Assembly (NCBI GenBank): GCA_965207025.1
Contig: OZ242258.1
Coordinates: 2,852,001 to 2,916,000 of the forward strand
Direction: 5' to 3'
DNA: 64,000 nt
Source: Bin87 sp034423595
GTDB lineage: Bacteria > Chloroflexota > Dehalococcoidia > Lucifugimonadales > UBA3495
Shown here: piece by piece, positions 34,013-42,471 of the stretch
How positions within the stretch are numbered: the first letter of the stretch is position 1
How the letters are laid out: each line of letters starts with the position of its first letter
Notes under the pieces: generated by a model
Told to the model about the DNA's origin: nothing
Seen by the model: only the letters and a program-made list of their open reading frames with translations
The model's database searches: none
Translations under genes and position numbers: made by a program

Positions 34013-34815
34013 CAGTACGCCATGCTCCGACGCACGCGGCTGCTCCACCAGTCAATCACCACCACCAGCGCCACCAGGAATATCAGCAACGTCCACACCT
34101 GCCGGAACAGCAGGTCGGCCAACGACAGCTCAATCTGAAAGCCGATGCCGTCTATGCCCACGAAACTCATGATGGCGGCGGCCCGGATGCCACATTCCAA
34201 GCGGTAGAAGGTGTAGCTCAACAGGTCGGGCAGCGCCATGGGGAGGTAGCCGTAGAGCAGGATACGCGCCGGCGATGCGCCCGTGGTCCGCAGCGCAGCC
34301 ACCGGCTCCGGCGGAACGTCCTGCAACTGCTCCGCGTAGATACGCCCCAGGATGCCCGCGTAGGGAATCGCCATGGCCAGTATCGCGGCCATGGGCGACA
34401 GCCCGACGGCGGCCACAAACAGCAGCGCCCAGACCAGTTCGTGCACCGAGCGCATCGCCGCCAGCAGGAACCGCACCGACGCCATCAACGTTAAGCGCCG
34501 CAAGTTTGTCCCTTCCGACGGAGCTGCCAACACTCCCGACGCCAGCGCTCCCAGGGGCAGCCCCAACGCCACCGCGATGGACATGCCGGCCAGCGCGTAG
34601 GCCAGCGTGTGCCAACTGGCGACGAGGCAGATGCTCAGAAATTCCGGCGACAGATCGGGCGGGAACAGGGCCAGCAGCACCTTCAGCGCGGCCGCGCCGC
34701 CTCCGGTGTGGCCGATGGGTTGCTGCCAGTCCACCCGCGACAGGCTCCAGGCCAGCGCGAACACGATGCCCAGCGTCAGCAGGCGCGGGCCGGTGAGCCA
34801 GGTTTGCAGCCGCAT
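34012..34815 (-). CDS. phnE: Phosphonate-type ABC transporter permease 1 (PhnE-like)
   Basis: It has 267 residues. VRFLLAAMRSVHELVWALLF, the IPYAGILGRIYAEQLQDVP segment and ALRTTGASPARILLYGYLPM match the same family as its neighbour. Two tandem PhnE paralogs are typical of PhnCDE1E2 phosphonate/phosphite systems. The upstream phnC is separated from it by the GDYEI/DTG-protease cassette. Confidence 0.9.
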   Translation of the reverse strand: MRLQTWLTGPRLLTLGIVFALAWSLSRVDWQQPIGHTGGGAAALKVLLALFPPDLSPEFLSICLVASWHTLAYALAGMSIAVALGLPLGALASGVLAAPSEGTNLRRLTLMASVRFLLAAMRSVHELVWALLFVAAVGLSPMAAILAMAIPYAGILGRIYAEQLQDVPPEPVAALRTTGASPARILLYGYLPMALPDLLSYTFYRLECGIRAAAIMSFVGIDGIGFQIELSLADLLFRQVWTLLIFLVALVVVIDWWSSRVRRSMAY

Positions 34816-34840
34816 CGGTGGTCGACAGTCTCACCCCGAT

Positions 34841-35227
34841 TCAGGCCGGGGCAGACAGTTCCGTAATAACTACCGCGTCGCCGAGAACGGCGTCAACGCT
34901 GAGGTTGCTGCCGGAAAGCAGCCTCATGCCGATCAGAGGATCGTTATCCAAATTCAACACCTCAACCTGCCGTACTCTGCCGTGCCAGAAAATGCGGGCC
35001 GTGTACAAGCGGGAAGTTCTATTAGATCCGCCGGCCAACGTAATCTCTGCTTCCTCACATTCACTCAGCGGTAGATTGAGCCGGTTCACGATGTCTTGCG
35101 GAAAGGTTATTTCGCCGTAAAATCCAGTGTCTATAAGGAAGTCAATGCGCTCGGCAGTGCCGTTATCACCCAATACGGTAAGGGGTAAGCCAGCATCTAT
35201 GGTGTCGTTGACGGTGCCGTAATGCAT
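34841..35227 (-). CDS. Retropepsin-like (clan AA) aspartic protease-like protein (cassette copy 2)
   Basis: It has 128 residues. The active-site element is FLIDTGFYGEITFPQ, where DTG follows a hydrophobic strand, and a second conserved element NDPLIGMRLLSG occurs near residue 97, like the hydrophobic-hydrophobic-G motif of retropepsins. The size fits a single-lobe protease active as a homodimer. The start overlaps the GDYEI gene stop by one base (TAATG). It is inserted between phnC and phnE. Confidence 0.8.
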   Translation of the reverse strand: MHYGTVNDTIDAGLPLTVLGDNGTAERIDFLIDTGFYGEITFPQDIVNRLNLPLSECEEAEITLAGGSNRTSRLYTARIFWHGRVRQVEVLNLDNDPLIGMRLLSGSNLSVDAVLGDAVVITELSAPA

Positions 35228-35553
35228 TATTCGTTTGCCTTCTCCTTCCGGACAATGCGCGGAGTGACCCAGCGAATGACGCGCGTTTTATGCCGGTGCA
35301 TGGTGTGAATCACCGCATCCGGCCGGCGCTCGCGCAGCTTGATCGAGGCGGTGGCTGCGTTTTCGTGGATTTCGTAGTCGCCGGTGAGGACGTCAATCTT
35401 CACGTACTTGTCCTCGTCCTCCGGCCCAATCAAATGGCGGATCTCCGCTTCGTAGATTTCTTCCGCTTTGCGCTTCTTTTCTTCGTACCAGCGCATCTTA
35501 TCTTCTTCGGAGAGGGAATCGTAATCGTATTGGATTTTATCGTCCGTCGTCAT
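35227..35553 (-). CDS. Small GDYEI-type protein (cassette copy 2)
   Basis: It has 108 residues. An N-terminal charged helix (EEDKMRWYEEKKRKAEEIYE) is followed by the shared core AEIRHLIGPEDEDKYVKIDV and LTGDYEIHENAA, then LRERRPDAVIHTM. Preceded by GGAGGCGA. It is co-translated with the DTG protein. See copies at 26066 and 54491. Confidence 0.78.
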   Translation of the reverse strand: MTTDDKIQYDYDSLSEEDKMRWYEEKKRKAEEIYEAEIRHLIGPEDEDKYVKIDVLTGDYEIHENAATASIKLRERRPDAVIHTMHRHKTRVIRWVTPRIVRKEKANE

Positions 35554-35606
35554 CGCCTTCGCCTCCGTTCATCCTGTTCCCGGCAATCATAGCACGCAGC
35601 ATTGCA

Positions 35607-36485
35607 TTAACCGTCCCGCGCCGCCAGGCCGGCCAGCGGTTCCATAGCGTCGGCCTCATCTCGCAGGTCGTACAGATCGTCCAGCACGGTGTCGGTGAGC
35701 TCCGGAGCGGGTATGTCGAACTGCACTCTGCTCTCCCGCAGGCCGATCACCCGCGTGAAATGCCGCCGGATCAGCGACGCCGTGTGCAGGCTGGAGACCA
35801 GGGTGCGCTGGCTGTTTACGTCATCGCCGTTGCCGTACCCCATACCAGATGCAACCAGGCCCACCAGCAGCTCCATCACTTCCTCGGCGCGGGCCGGATC
35901 CAGCGACGCCACGGGTTCGTCGGCTAGAATCACCAGCGGCGACTGCATCATCATGCGGGCGATGGCCACCCGCTGCTGCTCACCGCCGGACAGGTGTCCC
36001 GGCCGTTCGTTGATCTTGTCGGCGATGCCGACCCGCGCCAACGCCTGCTGAGCGACGCGGCGTTCTATGGGCCAGACTAACGACAGTATCGAGCGGGCCA
36101 GGCTCCAGTGGCCGAGACGGCCGGCCAGCACGTTGTGCAGCACCGGCAGGTGGGGCACCAGGTCGAAACGCTGGCTAACGATGCCCACCAGCGAGGCCAA
36201 CTCCCGGCCCGGCTTCAGGCTCGCGGGGGATTTGCCATCAATAACGACCGCGCTCGGCCCTTGATCGGGCACCAGGGCGCCGGCCAGCAGACGCAACAGC
36301 GTGGTTTTGCCACTTCCGGAGGGGCCAACCAGCGCCACCCGTTCGCCGGCATGGATGGCAAGGCTCAGCGGAGCAAGGCCCCGGTTAGTTCCGTAAACCC
36401 TCGACGCGCTATCAATCGCTACCAGCGGCTTGGCTACAGCAAACTGCTCACCGGCCCGCCGCAGGCGGACACCGGTTGCAGTCAT
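35607..36485 (-). CDS. phnC: Phosphonate-type ABC transporter ATP-binding protein (PhnC-like)
   Basis: It has 292 residues. Walker A GPSGSGKTTLLRLLAG (residues 54-69), Q-loop VSQRFDLVPHLPVLHNVLAG, signature LSGGEQQRVAIARMM and Walker B VILADEPVASLDPARAEEVM. The long loop and VLHNVLAGRLG are PhnC-like. ATGA overlap with the phnD-like stop at 36482-36485. Confidence 0.92.
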   Translation of the reverse strand: MTATGVRLRRAGEQFAVAKPLVAIDSASRVYGTNRGLAPLSLAIHAGERVALVGPSGSGKTTLLRLLAGALVPDQGPSAVVIDGKSPASLKPGRELASLVGIVSQRFDLVPHLPVLHNVLAGRLGHWSLARSILSLVWPIERRVAQQALARVGIADKINERPGHLSGGEQQRVAIARMMMQSPLVILADEPVASLDPARAEEVMELLVGLVASGMGYGNGDDVNSQRTLVSSLHTASLIRRHFTRVIGLRESRVQFDIPAPELTDTVLDDLYDLRDEADAMEPLAGLAARDG

Positions 36486-37390
36486 TGAATTATGCCCAGT
36501 TCTCTAGCCACTTGCTCAATCGCCCGGTAGTTGTCGTTTTCCGTCGCTATGAACCGTTCAGTGCTGAACAGCTCCAGGATATCGCCGTGCTCGGCGGTGT
36601 TGAGCGCCAACAGGGCCGCCTGCACTTTGTCAGTGAATCCGTCGCCGTACACTTCGTCCAAATCCGCCCGGGCCGTCCAGTTGTAGTTGAAATAGTTCGG
36701 CGTGGTGTCCAACTCTCGCACCTTGGTGGGGTCGGCATTGCCTTCCGTCACCGCCCGCTCCCACACGTCTTCGGCCAGCGCGCCCACATCGTAGGAACCG
36801 GCCGCCACCAGCTGCCAGGTTTTGTCGTGAGAACCGGAAAATCCCGGTGGTGTGCGGAAATCGTTGGCAACGTTAATGCCGGCCTCGCCCAGGAAATACC
36901 GCGGCATCAGGTGGCCGGAGGTAGAGCTCTCGCTGCCGAAGGTGATGGTCAGGTCGCCGGTCTTGCCAACCAGATCATCCAGACTGTTCAGGTCGGCGAA
37001 CTCATCGCCTCCGCGCACAACGTACTTGGAGTGAAACTCGGCATCGTGAGCCCGCTGTACGATGGCCCGGGCCCCGGGGTTCTGCATACGGGCCTGCACT
37101 CCGGTCAGCGCGCCGAAGAAGGCCAGTTGCACGTCGTTCTGGGTGAAGGCCGTCACCACCGCCGAGTAGGACACGCTGGGCACGTATTCCACCGGAACAT
37201 TCAGCTCCTTCGATAGATAGTCGGCGAAGATCTCATAGCGGCGCGCCAGCCGCTGGGCGTCCTGGTCGGGTATGCCGCCAACCCGCAGGGTCGGAGCTTC
37301 CTCCTGGGCGCAGGCGACCAACAGCAGACCCAGGAAGACCGATACGACGGCGAGCAGCAGGAATCGAGCAAAGGTAGGCGTCAGCAGCAT
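36482..37390 (-). CDS. phnD: Phosphonate/phosphite-type substrate-binding lipoprotein (PhnD-like)
   Basis: It has 302 residues from the ATG at 37390 (GGGAG upstream). Signal peptide with lipobox LVAC (LLLVACAQE). The PhnD pattern is clear: YEIFADYLSKELNVPVEYVP, QLAFFGALTGVQARM, the ITFGSESSTSGHLMPRYFLG anion-binding segment and VGALAEDVWERAV. It would bind a phosphonate, phosphite or similar oxyanion. Being the first gene, it sets up the operon phnD-phnC-[cassette]-phnE-phnE. Confidence 0.92.
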   Translation of the reverse strand: MLLTPTFARFLLLAVVSVFLGLLLVACAQEEAPTLRVGGIPDQDAQRLARRYEIFADYLSKELNVPVEYVPSVSYSAVVTAFTQNDVQLAFFGALTGVQARMQNPGARAIVQRAHDAEFHSKYVVRGGDEFADLNSLDDLVGKTGDLTITFGSESSTSGHLMPRYFLGEAGINVANDFRTPPGFSGSHDKTWQLVAAGSYDVGALAEDVWERAVTEGNADPTKVRELDTTPNYFNYNWTARADLDEVYGDGFTDKVQAALLALNTAEHGDILELFSTERFIATENDNYRAIEQVARELGIIQ

Positions 37391-37492
37391 CGACACTCCC
37401 CAACATAGTGGACTAGACGAATAATCTGGCGGGGATGGTATCAACGCTTCCGCTGCCGGTCAACACCATTACGATTGCCGGTTTCGCTAGCG

Positions 37493-37518
37493 GGGACAGG
37501 TTTGAAACCCGCCCCCCG
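37493..37518. repeat. Degenerate palindromic repeat, family D
   Basis: GGGGACAGGTTTGAAACCCG followed by CCCCCC, related to the 12328 copy, within the 184 bp between the nitroreductase stop and the phnD-like start. No gene is seen in this gap. Confidence 0.55.
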
Positions 37519-37574
37519 GCGGCTCATACTGACCCTGTCGAAGGATGTACCCGTCAATGGATGCGTCCGCTCCC

Positions 37575-38201
37575 CTAATCCCTGGGCGCGCCCCATCGGT
37601 CGTAGGAGCAGACCTCGTTCAGTGGCCGCCGCGTAACCGGCCCGAAGTTGCCCCGCGGGTAGCCAAAGGGCATGCAGTACACCACCTGCGCCTCTCCCGG
37701 TATGCCGAAGAGCGCGTGTACCCGCTCTTCCACCACCGGATGCAGGGTTGCTATGGTGCCGCCGATCCCGAAGGCTCGCGCCGCCAGCAACATGTTCTGC
37801 GCCGCCGGTATCACCGACCCGGCCGCCTGCGCCCCTTTCGACGTGGCGCAGATCAGCACCATCACCGGCGCGTCGCCGATCTCGTTGGCCAGCCGCATCG
37901 CCGATCGCATCGAGTTGCGGCCGGGTGGTATGTCCTGCGGCCCCATGATGCCAGCGTCGGCGCGCTTGGCCCACCATGCTTCATGGTAAAGGTCGCCCAG
38001 CTTGCGCCGCATCTCTTCATTCTGCACCACGATGAAATGCCAGCCCTGGTTGTTGCCGCCGTTGGGCGCGCGGATGGCCGACTGCATGATGTCCTCCATC
38101 ACGTCGGCGGGAATCGGGTCCGGCTTGAAGCGGCGAATCGCCCGCTGGGTGAACATGGCCTCCCCCAGCGAAATCACGTTCAATCGGTCGGCGGTGGTCA
38201 C
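37575..38201 (-). CDS. Nitroreductase family FMN-dependent oxidoreductase
   Basis: It has 208 residues. The N-terminal FMN-phosphate motif appears as FTQRAIRRFKPDPIPADVM, then SAIRAPNGGNNQGWHFIVVQ, and the second half has AAQNMLLAARAFGIGGTIAT and the FGYPRG segment. These homodimeric FMN enzymes reduce nitro groups, flavins or related compounds. Stand-alone gene divergent from the nucleotidyltransferase-HEPN gene. Confidence 0.92.
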   Translation of the reverse strand: MTTADRLNVISLGEAMFTQRAIRRFKPDPIPADVMEDIMQSAIRAPNGGNNQGWHFIVVQNEEMRRKLGDLYHEAWWAKRADAGIMGPQDIPPGRNSMRSAMRLANEIGDAPVMVLICATSKGAQAAGSVIPAAQNMLLAARAFGIGGTIATLHPVVEERVHALFGIPGEAQVVYCMPFGYPRGNFGPVTRRPLNEVCSYDRWGAPRD

Positions 38202-38333
38202 AGCGCTACCTCCAAATAGTGTTTATGGCAAGTTTGAACAGCTCGAGAATCTTACCATAGACCAACACAGACCCTTGCTATAATGACTCAAAGAGCCAGT
38301 TTCCACCTCAATGGCGCACAGTGAGGCGAGACG

Positions 38334-39140
38334 ATGACCGAGACCAACTGCGACCCGCGCGCGCTCAAGGTAGCCCAGGCGCTGCACCAACGGGAACAGC
38401 CGCAAGCGACCATACTGTTCGGCTCCCGGGCCCGGGGCGACTACGAAGAAGGTCGCTCCGACATCGACATCATGCAGGTCAATCCGGGTGTGCCCGACCA
38501 ATCCTACAAAGACCGCGCCACCGAGTGGGCTGAGAGAATTGCCGAGGCGACCTACGAGCGGCCGATTCCCGTCCAACTGGTCTGGTTCTCCCACGGGGAT
38601 TTCCACGAGAACACCCGCTACGTCAACCACATAACCACCCGCGCCCTGCTGGACGGCGTAGTAATGTCTCGCCATCCCGAAAATTACCGCAGCCGCTATG
38701 CGGATAACCTCGACGAATCGGAGTACGAATATGTGTGGGAGGACTACGAAAACCGGCTTGACCACGCCGAGCAACACCTCCGAGTATTCCAAACTCTGGA
38801 CGATCTGGGGGAAAGCGACCTGATGATCGCTCAACACGCTCACTCGGCCCTGGAACACGCCATGAAAGCGGTAATTGCCGCTCATGGCGCAACCTATCCC
38901 TCCACCCACAACCTGGCCCACCTCATCGGAACCATACGCCGTTTGCCGGGTTCCGAACTCCACGACTTTTCCCTCAGCATATCGCCAGACGTATATTCCG
39001 CATACGCCGGCCATCAGGAATACCTGACCGGGCGCGTTAATCCGCCGCTCACCCAGATGCCCAACTACCGGCAACGCACCGTAGCCGACGCGCAGCGCCT
39101 CATTGACCGCGCTCGCGCCATCCGGCAAAGCCACGACTGA
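38334..39140 (+). CDS. Nucleotidyltransferase-HEPN fusion protein
   Basis: It has 268 residues. The minimal nucleotidyltransferase domain shows G30-SRARGDYEEGRSD-I-D45 (GSxARG with DxD metal ligands). The C-terminal half is a HEPN domain: HAEQHLRVFQTLDDLGESDL followed by SALEHAMKAVIAAHGATYPS and THNLAHLI. MNT and HEPN usually occur as separate toxin and antitoxin, where the MNT modifies HEPN by AMPylation; the fusion would combine both. Followed 12 bp later by the SelA-like gene. Confidence 0.85.
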   Translation: MTETNCDPRALKVAQALHQREQPQATILFGSRARGDYEEGRSDIDIMQVNPGVPDQSYKDRATEWAERIAEATYERPIPVQLVWFSHGDFHENTRYVNHITTRALLDGVVMSRHPENYRSRYADNLDESEYEYVWEDYENRLDHAEQHLRVFQTLDDLGESDLMIAQHAHSALEHAMKAVIAAHGATYPSTHNLAHLIGTIRRLPGSELHDFSLSISPDVYSAYAGHQEYLTGRVNPPLTQMPNYRQRTVADAQRLIDRARAIRQSHD

Positions 39141-39152
39141 TCGGAGGCCCCC

Positions 39153-40295
39153 TTGAACCACCAGAACATCACCGACGCCCAACAGGCTTATCGCAACCTT
39201 GGCGTCACCCCCATCATCAACGCCTCCGGCTCGGTCACCCGCCTCGGCGGCACCCGCACCCGGCCGGAGGTGCTGGAGCAAATGGCCGGCGCCGCACGCG
39301 TCATGGTCAACATCGACGAACTGAACCGCAGGGCTGGCGAAGAGATCGCACGACTGGTCGGGGCCGAGGCTGCCATGGTCTCCAGCGGAGCCGCTGGCGG
39401 CCTGCTCCTTCAGGCCGCTGCCTGTATCGCTGGCAGCGACCCCGCCAAAATGCACCGCCTGCCCGATACCGACGGCATGAAGAACGAGATCATCATCCAG
39501 ACCATGCACCGCTTCCCCTACGACCACGCCTACCGCGCCGCCGGCGCCAGGATTGTAGAGGTCGGCAACTATCTCTTCAGTCACGGCTGGGAACTGGAGG
39601 CTGCCATCAACAAGCGCACCGCCGCCGTCGCCTACCTCTGCGCCCCTTACACCAGCCGCCGCGTACTGCCCCTGGATCAGGTCTGCGAAATCGCCCACGC
39701 CAACGACGTGCCGGTCATCGTGGACGCCGCGTCCATGCTGCCGCCCCGTTCCAACCTGCAACGCTACCTCAGCGACGGCGCCGACCTGGTCATATTCAGT
39801 GGCGGCAAGGGCGTCAGAGGGCCCCAGGGCACCGGCATCCTGTGCGGCCGCGCCGATCTCATCGACGCCGCCCTGGCCAACGCCAGCCCCGCCCAGTTCC
39901 TCGGCCGTTCCATGAAGGTCGCCAAGGAGGAGATCCTGGGCCTGGTCACCGCCCTGGCCATGTTCGTGGAGGAGGACGAAGCGGCGGAAATGGCCTACTA
40001 CCACGGCCTCGCCCAGCGTGTGGTGGACAGCCTCGTCGAAGTGCCGGGTCTCCGCGTCACCCTGGAGCACGACAACATCAATCACCTGATCCCCACGGCC
40101 GTGCTGAACTTTGCCGGCGATGATTGGTCCGGTCCGTCGCCCCGAGAGGTCAACGCTGCCCTCCAGCAGGGCGACCCGCCCATATTCCTGCAACAGCTCG
40201 GCCCGCCCGACGAACTCATGGTTGATCCTCTGAACCTCACCGAACCCGAAACCGACATCGTCATTCGCCGTCTCCGCGAAATCCTCACCGCCTGA
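39153..40295 (+). CDS. SelA-like PLP-dependent enzyme (DgaE/aminotransferase class V-like)
   Basis: It has 380 residues. Start TTG at 39153, justified by CGGAGG 7 bases upstream. It has the SelA-like fold-type I pattern: VTPIINASGSVTRLGGTRT at the N-terminus, then AAMVSSGAAGGLLLQAAACI, and the PLP lysine in DLVIFSGGKGVRGPQGTG. It lacks the N-terminal domain of true bacterial SelA (about 460 residues), so it is more likely a D-glucosaminate-6-phosphate ammonia-lyase-like or related lyase. A deacetylase-type amidohydrolase that often accompanies this family is at 57886. It should not be taken as selenocysteine synthase. Confidence 0.82.
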   Translation: MNHQNITDAQQAYRNLGVTPIINASGSVTRLGGTRTRPEVLEQMAGAARVMVNIDELNRRAGEEIARLVGAEAAMVSSGAAGGLLLQAAACIAGSDPAKMHRLPDTDGMKNEIIIQTMHRFPYDHAYRAAGARIVEVGNYLFSHGWELEAAINKRTAAVAYLCAPYTSRRVLPLDQVCEIAHANDVPVIVDAASMLPPRSNLQRYLSDGADLVIFSGGKGVRGPQGTGILCGRADLIDAALANASPAQFLGRSMKVAKEEILGLVTALAMFVEEDEAAEMAYYHGLAQRVVDSLVEVPGLRVTLEHDNINHLIPTAVLNFAGDDWSGPSPREVNAALQQGDPPIFLQQLGPPDELMVDPLNLTEPETDIVIRRLREILTA

Positions 40296-40310
40296 CCGCC
40301 GCACCCTCTC

Positions 40311-40440
40311 ACGCGTACCCAGTTTGTCATTGCGAGGAGCGCAGCGACGTGGCAATCTCGCCGGCTGAGTGACGGCTCCTTCGGCAACGAGATTGCCGCG
40401 CTGCGCTCGCAATGACAGCTCCGGCGAAAGCGGGTACGCG
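40311..40440. repeat. Palindromic repeat family A, copy 5, with extended arms
   Basis: Outer arms ACGCGTACCCAGTTTG and GCGGGTACGCG enclose GTCATTGCGAGGAGCGCAGC and its complement ending GCTCGCAATGAC. It fills most of the 225 bp before prfA; the last arm carries GGCGAAAGC like repeat B, suggesting a composite element. Confidence 0.85.
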
Positions 40441-40457
40441 CGAGCCCTCACCCTACC

Positions 40458-40487
40458 TTGCCGTTTTTCTGAACGGTGGGCTATACT
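40458..40487 (+). promoter_or_regulatory. Sigma-70-type promoter of prfA
   Basis: TTGCCG (40458-40463), 18 bp spacer, TATACT (40482-40487), giving a leader of about 27 bases before the prfA ATG. Confidence 0.6.
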
Positions 40488-40520
40488 TGGTTGTAGTTTT
40501 CTCAGGCGGGCGTAAGCGTA

Positions 40521-41600
40521 ATGGCCGACATCTTCGACAAGTTGCAGCCCATTGTGGAGCGGTATCGCGCCATCGAAACCGAGATGGCCCAACCCGAAGT
40601 CGCCGCCGATTACGCGCGCTTGGGCGAATTGAATCGTGAACGCTCCGGCCTCGAAGACCTCGTCGCCATCGACGTGCAGCGCCACAGCCTTGCCGAAGAG
40701 CAGGCCGACTTGCGCGCTCTCATCACCGAGGGCGGCGACCCCGAGCTGGTCGAAATGGCCCAGTTGGAATTGACCGATGTGGAAAACCGCCTTTCCGAAC
40801 TGGCCCAGAAACTCCGCATCGCCCTGCTGCCCAAAGACCCCAACGACGAACGTGACGTAATTGTCGAGATCCACGCCGCCGCCGGCGGACAGGAAGCGTC
40901 GTTGTTCGCATCCGATCTCTACCGCATGTACCAGCGCTACGCCCAGGAACAGGGCTGGAGCGTGGACATCCTCGATTCCAACCCGTCCGACCTGGGCGGT
41001 TTCAGCCGCATCGCCTTCTCCGTGGATGGGCGCAACGCTTTCAGCAAGCTGAAGTTCGAGGCCGGCGTTCACCGCGTCCAGCGCGTCCCCGAAACCGAGG
41101 CCCAGGGCCGCATCCATACCTCAACCGCCACTGTGGCCGTACTGCCCCAGGCAGATGAGGTCGAAGTCAACATCAAGGAGGACGACCTTCGCATTGACAT
41201 CTTCCACGCCGGTGGCCACGGCGGGCAGAACGTCAACAAGGTCGCTACCGCCGTGCGCATCGTTCACGAGCCCACCGGCATCACGGTCGTCTGCCAGGAC
41301 GAACGCTCCCAGTACAAGAACAAGTCCAAGGCGATGACCATTCTCCGCAGCCGCCTCTACTCCGCCGAGCAGGAGCGCCACCAGGCGGAGATCTCCAGCA
41401 ACCGCAAGGCCCAGATCGGCAGCGGCGACCGCAGCGAGAAGATCCGCACCTACAACTACCCCCAGGATCGCATCACCGATCACCGCATCAGCCTGTCCAC
41501 CCACGGCATCCAGCGCCTGATGGACGGCGGCCTCAACGAGATCATCGAACGCCTCATCTCCGACGACCAGGAGCGCGGGCTCGCCGCAATCTCCGCCTGA
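40521..41600 (+). CDS. prfA: Peptide chain release factor 1
   Basis: It has 359 residues. It recognises UAA/UAG through the P-E-T tripeptide (residues 190-192 in RVPETEAQGRIHTS), and the GGQ motif (234-236 in HAGGHGGQNVNK) triggers peptidyl-tRNA hydrolysis. Normal length and domain order. prmC, the methyltransferase of the GGQ glutamine, follows after two inserted small genes. RF1 does not read UGA, so it does not compete with the candidate selenocysteine codons. Confidence 0.96.
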   Translation: MADIFDKLQPIVERYRAIETEMAQPEVAADYARLGELNRERSGLEDLVAIDVQRHSLAEEQADLRALITEGGDPELVEMAQLELTDVENRLSELAQKLRIALLPKDPNDERDVIVEIHAAAGGQEASLFASDLYRMYQRYAQEQGWSVDILDSNPSDLGGFSRIAFSVDGRNAFSKLKFEAGVHRVQRVPETEAQGRIHTSTATVAVLPQADEVEVNIKEDDLRIDIFHAGGHGGQNVNKVATAVRIVHEPTGITVVCQDERSQYKNKSKAMTILRSRLYSAEQERHQAEISSNRKAQIGSGDRSEKIRTYNYPQDRITDHRISLSTHGIQRLMDGGLNEIIERLISDDQERGLAAISA

Positions 41601-41604
41601 TCTG

Positions 41605-41643
41605 TCCCCTCTCCCTTGATGGGAGAGGGCTAGGGTGAGGGTG
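41605..41643. repeat. Palindromic repeat family C, copy 2
   Basis: CCCCTCTCCCTTGATGGGAG followed by AGGGCTAGGGTGAGGGTG, immediately after the prfA stop. Confidence 0.85.
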
Positions 41644-41686
41644 GAAATTGTTTCCGGTGAAAGTCCACTCGTAAGCGGTTACCGCA

Positions 41687-42064
41687 ATGATCCCAGTTCA
41701 GGATTCTGCCGCCATTTTCGCCGACGCCCGCGATGTCCATGCCCAAGCCATTGAGCGCTTGGAAGAAGGCGACATTCGGGACGCGGCCGAAAAGGCTTGG
41801 TGCGCCACCCGGAGCGCTACCGATGCGCTGATTATGGCGATTACCGGGGAACCGCCATCAACCACGGCGGCCACTACCAATAATCTGGATTCGCTGGCCC
41901 GACGGATAACCGACGTGCGCCAACTTCAGGGACGTTACTACAGCCGAATTCACAACCTGCACGGCTTGTGCTTCTACGCCGGTTTCTGCAACGACCAGAC
42001 GGAACGCCGCATACGGGAAACGGCCGACTACATTCGAGACGCCGAGCGTCTGGCATCCGCATAA
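41687..42064 (+). CDS. PaREP1/HEPN-like small protein, first of a tandem pair
   Basis: It has 125 residues. Helical; FADARDVHAQAIERLEEGDI then RDAAEKAWCATRSATDALIM matches the PaREP1/HEPN pattern. C-terminus TERRIRETADYIRDAERLAS. No good ribosome-binding site is seen. It lies between prfA and prmC, normally adjacent genes. Confidence 0.7.
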   Translation: MIPVQDSAAIFADARDVHAQAIERLEEGDIRDAAEKAWCATRSATDALIMAITGEPPSTTAATTNNLDSLARRITDVRQLQGRYYSRIHNLHGLCFYAGFCNDQTERRIRETADYIRDAERLASA

Positions 42065-42068
42065 CTGT

Positions 42069-42446
42069 ATGACCCCAGTACAAGACTACGCCGCTATTTT
42101 CGCCGACGCCCGCAATGTCCATTCACAGGCTCTCGAGCGGCTGGAACAAGGCGACATTCGGGACGCGGCGGAAAAGGCTTGGTGCTCCACTAAGCGGGCC
42201 ACCGATGCCCTGATCCTCGCGAGAACCGGCGAGGAGCCGCCAACCACCGCCATGACCACCGAAGGACTGCTGGCGTTGGCCAGGGCGTCCAACGCCTACG
42301 AGAATCTGGTAGGCCGGTACTTCACCCGCATCAGCTATCTGCACGGCACCTGCTTCTACAACGGAATGTGCGGGCCGGACACGGAACGCCGCATACGGGA
42401 AACGGCCGACTACATCCGCGACGCCGGGCGCCTGGCGTCCCCATAA
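42069..42446 (+). CDS. PaREP1/HEPN-like small protein, second of a tandem pair
   Basis: It has 125 residues, same length as its neighbour and clearly a tandem duplicate (DYAAIFADARNVHSQALERL; DIRDAAEKAWCSTKRATDAL; identical TERRIRETADYIRDA end). Four bases separate the two genes. Divergence is greatest in the middle, residues 48-75. Confidence 0.72.
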   Translation: MTPVQDYAAIFADARNVHSQALERLEQGDIRDAAEKAWCSTKRATDALILARTGEEPPTTAMTTEGLLALARASNAYENLVGRYFTRISYLHGTCFYNGMCGPDTERRIRETADYIRDAGRLASP

Positions 42447-42471
42447 AAGCCCGCCGGAGCTCCCATCGTTC

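Noticed and set aside
39153..40295. True selenocysteine synthase (SelA)
   Set aside because: It is about 80 residues shorter than bacterial SelA, lacks the N-terminal domain and shows GGKGVRGPQ-type signatures of SelA-like lyases.
38223..41117. Very long minus-strand open frame (964 codons)
   Set aside because: It is antisense to the nucleotidyltransferase-HEPN, SelA-like and prfA genes, all with firm motifs; its translation is low-complexity Gly/Ala/Val-rich.
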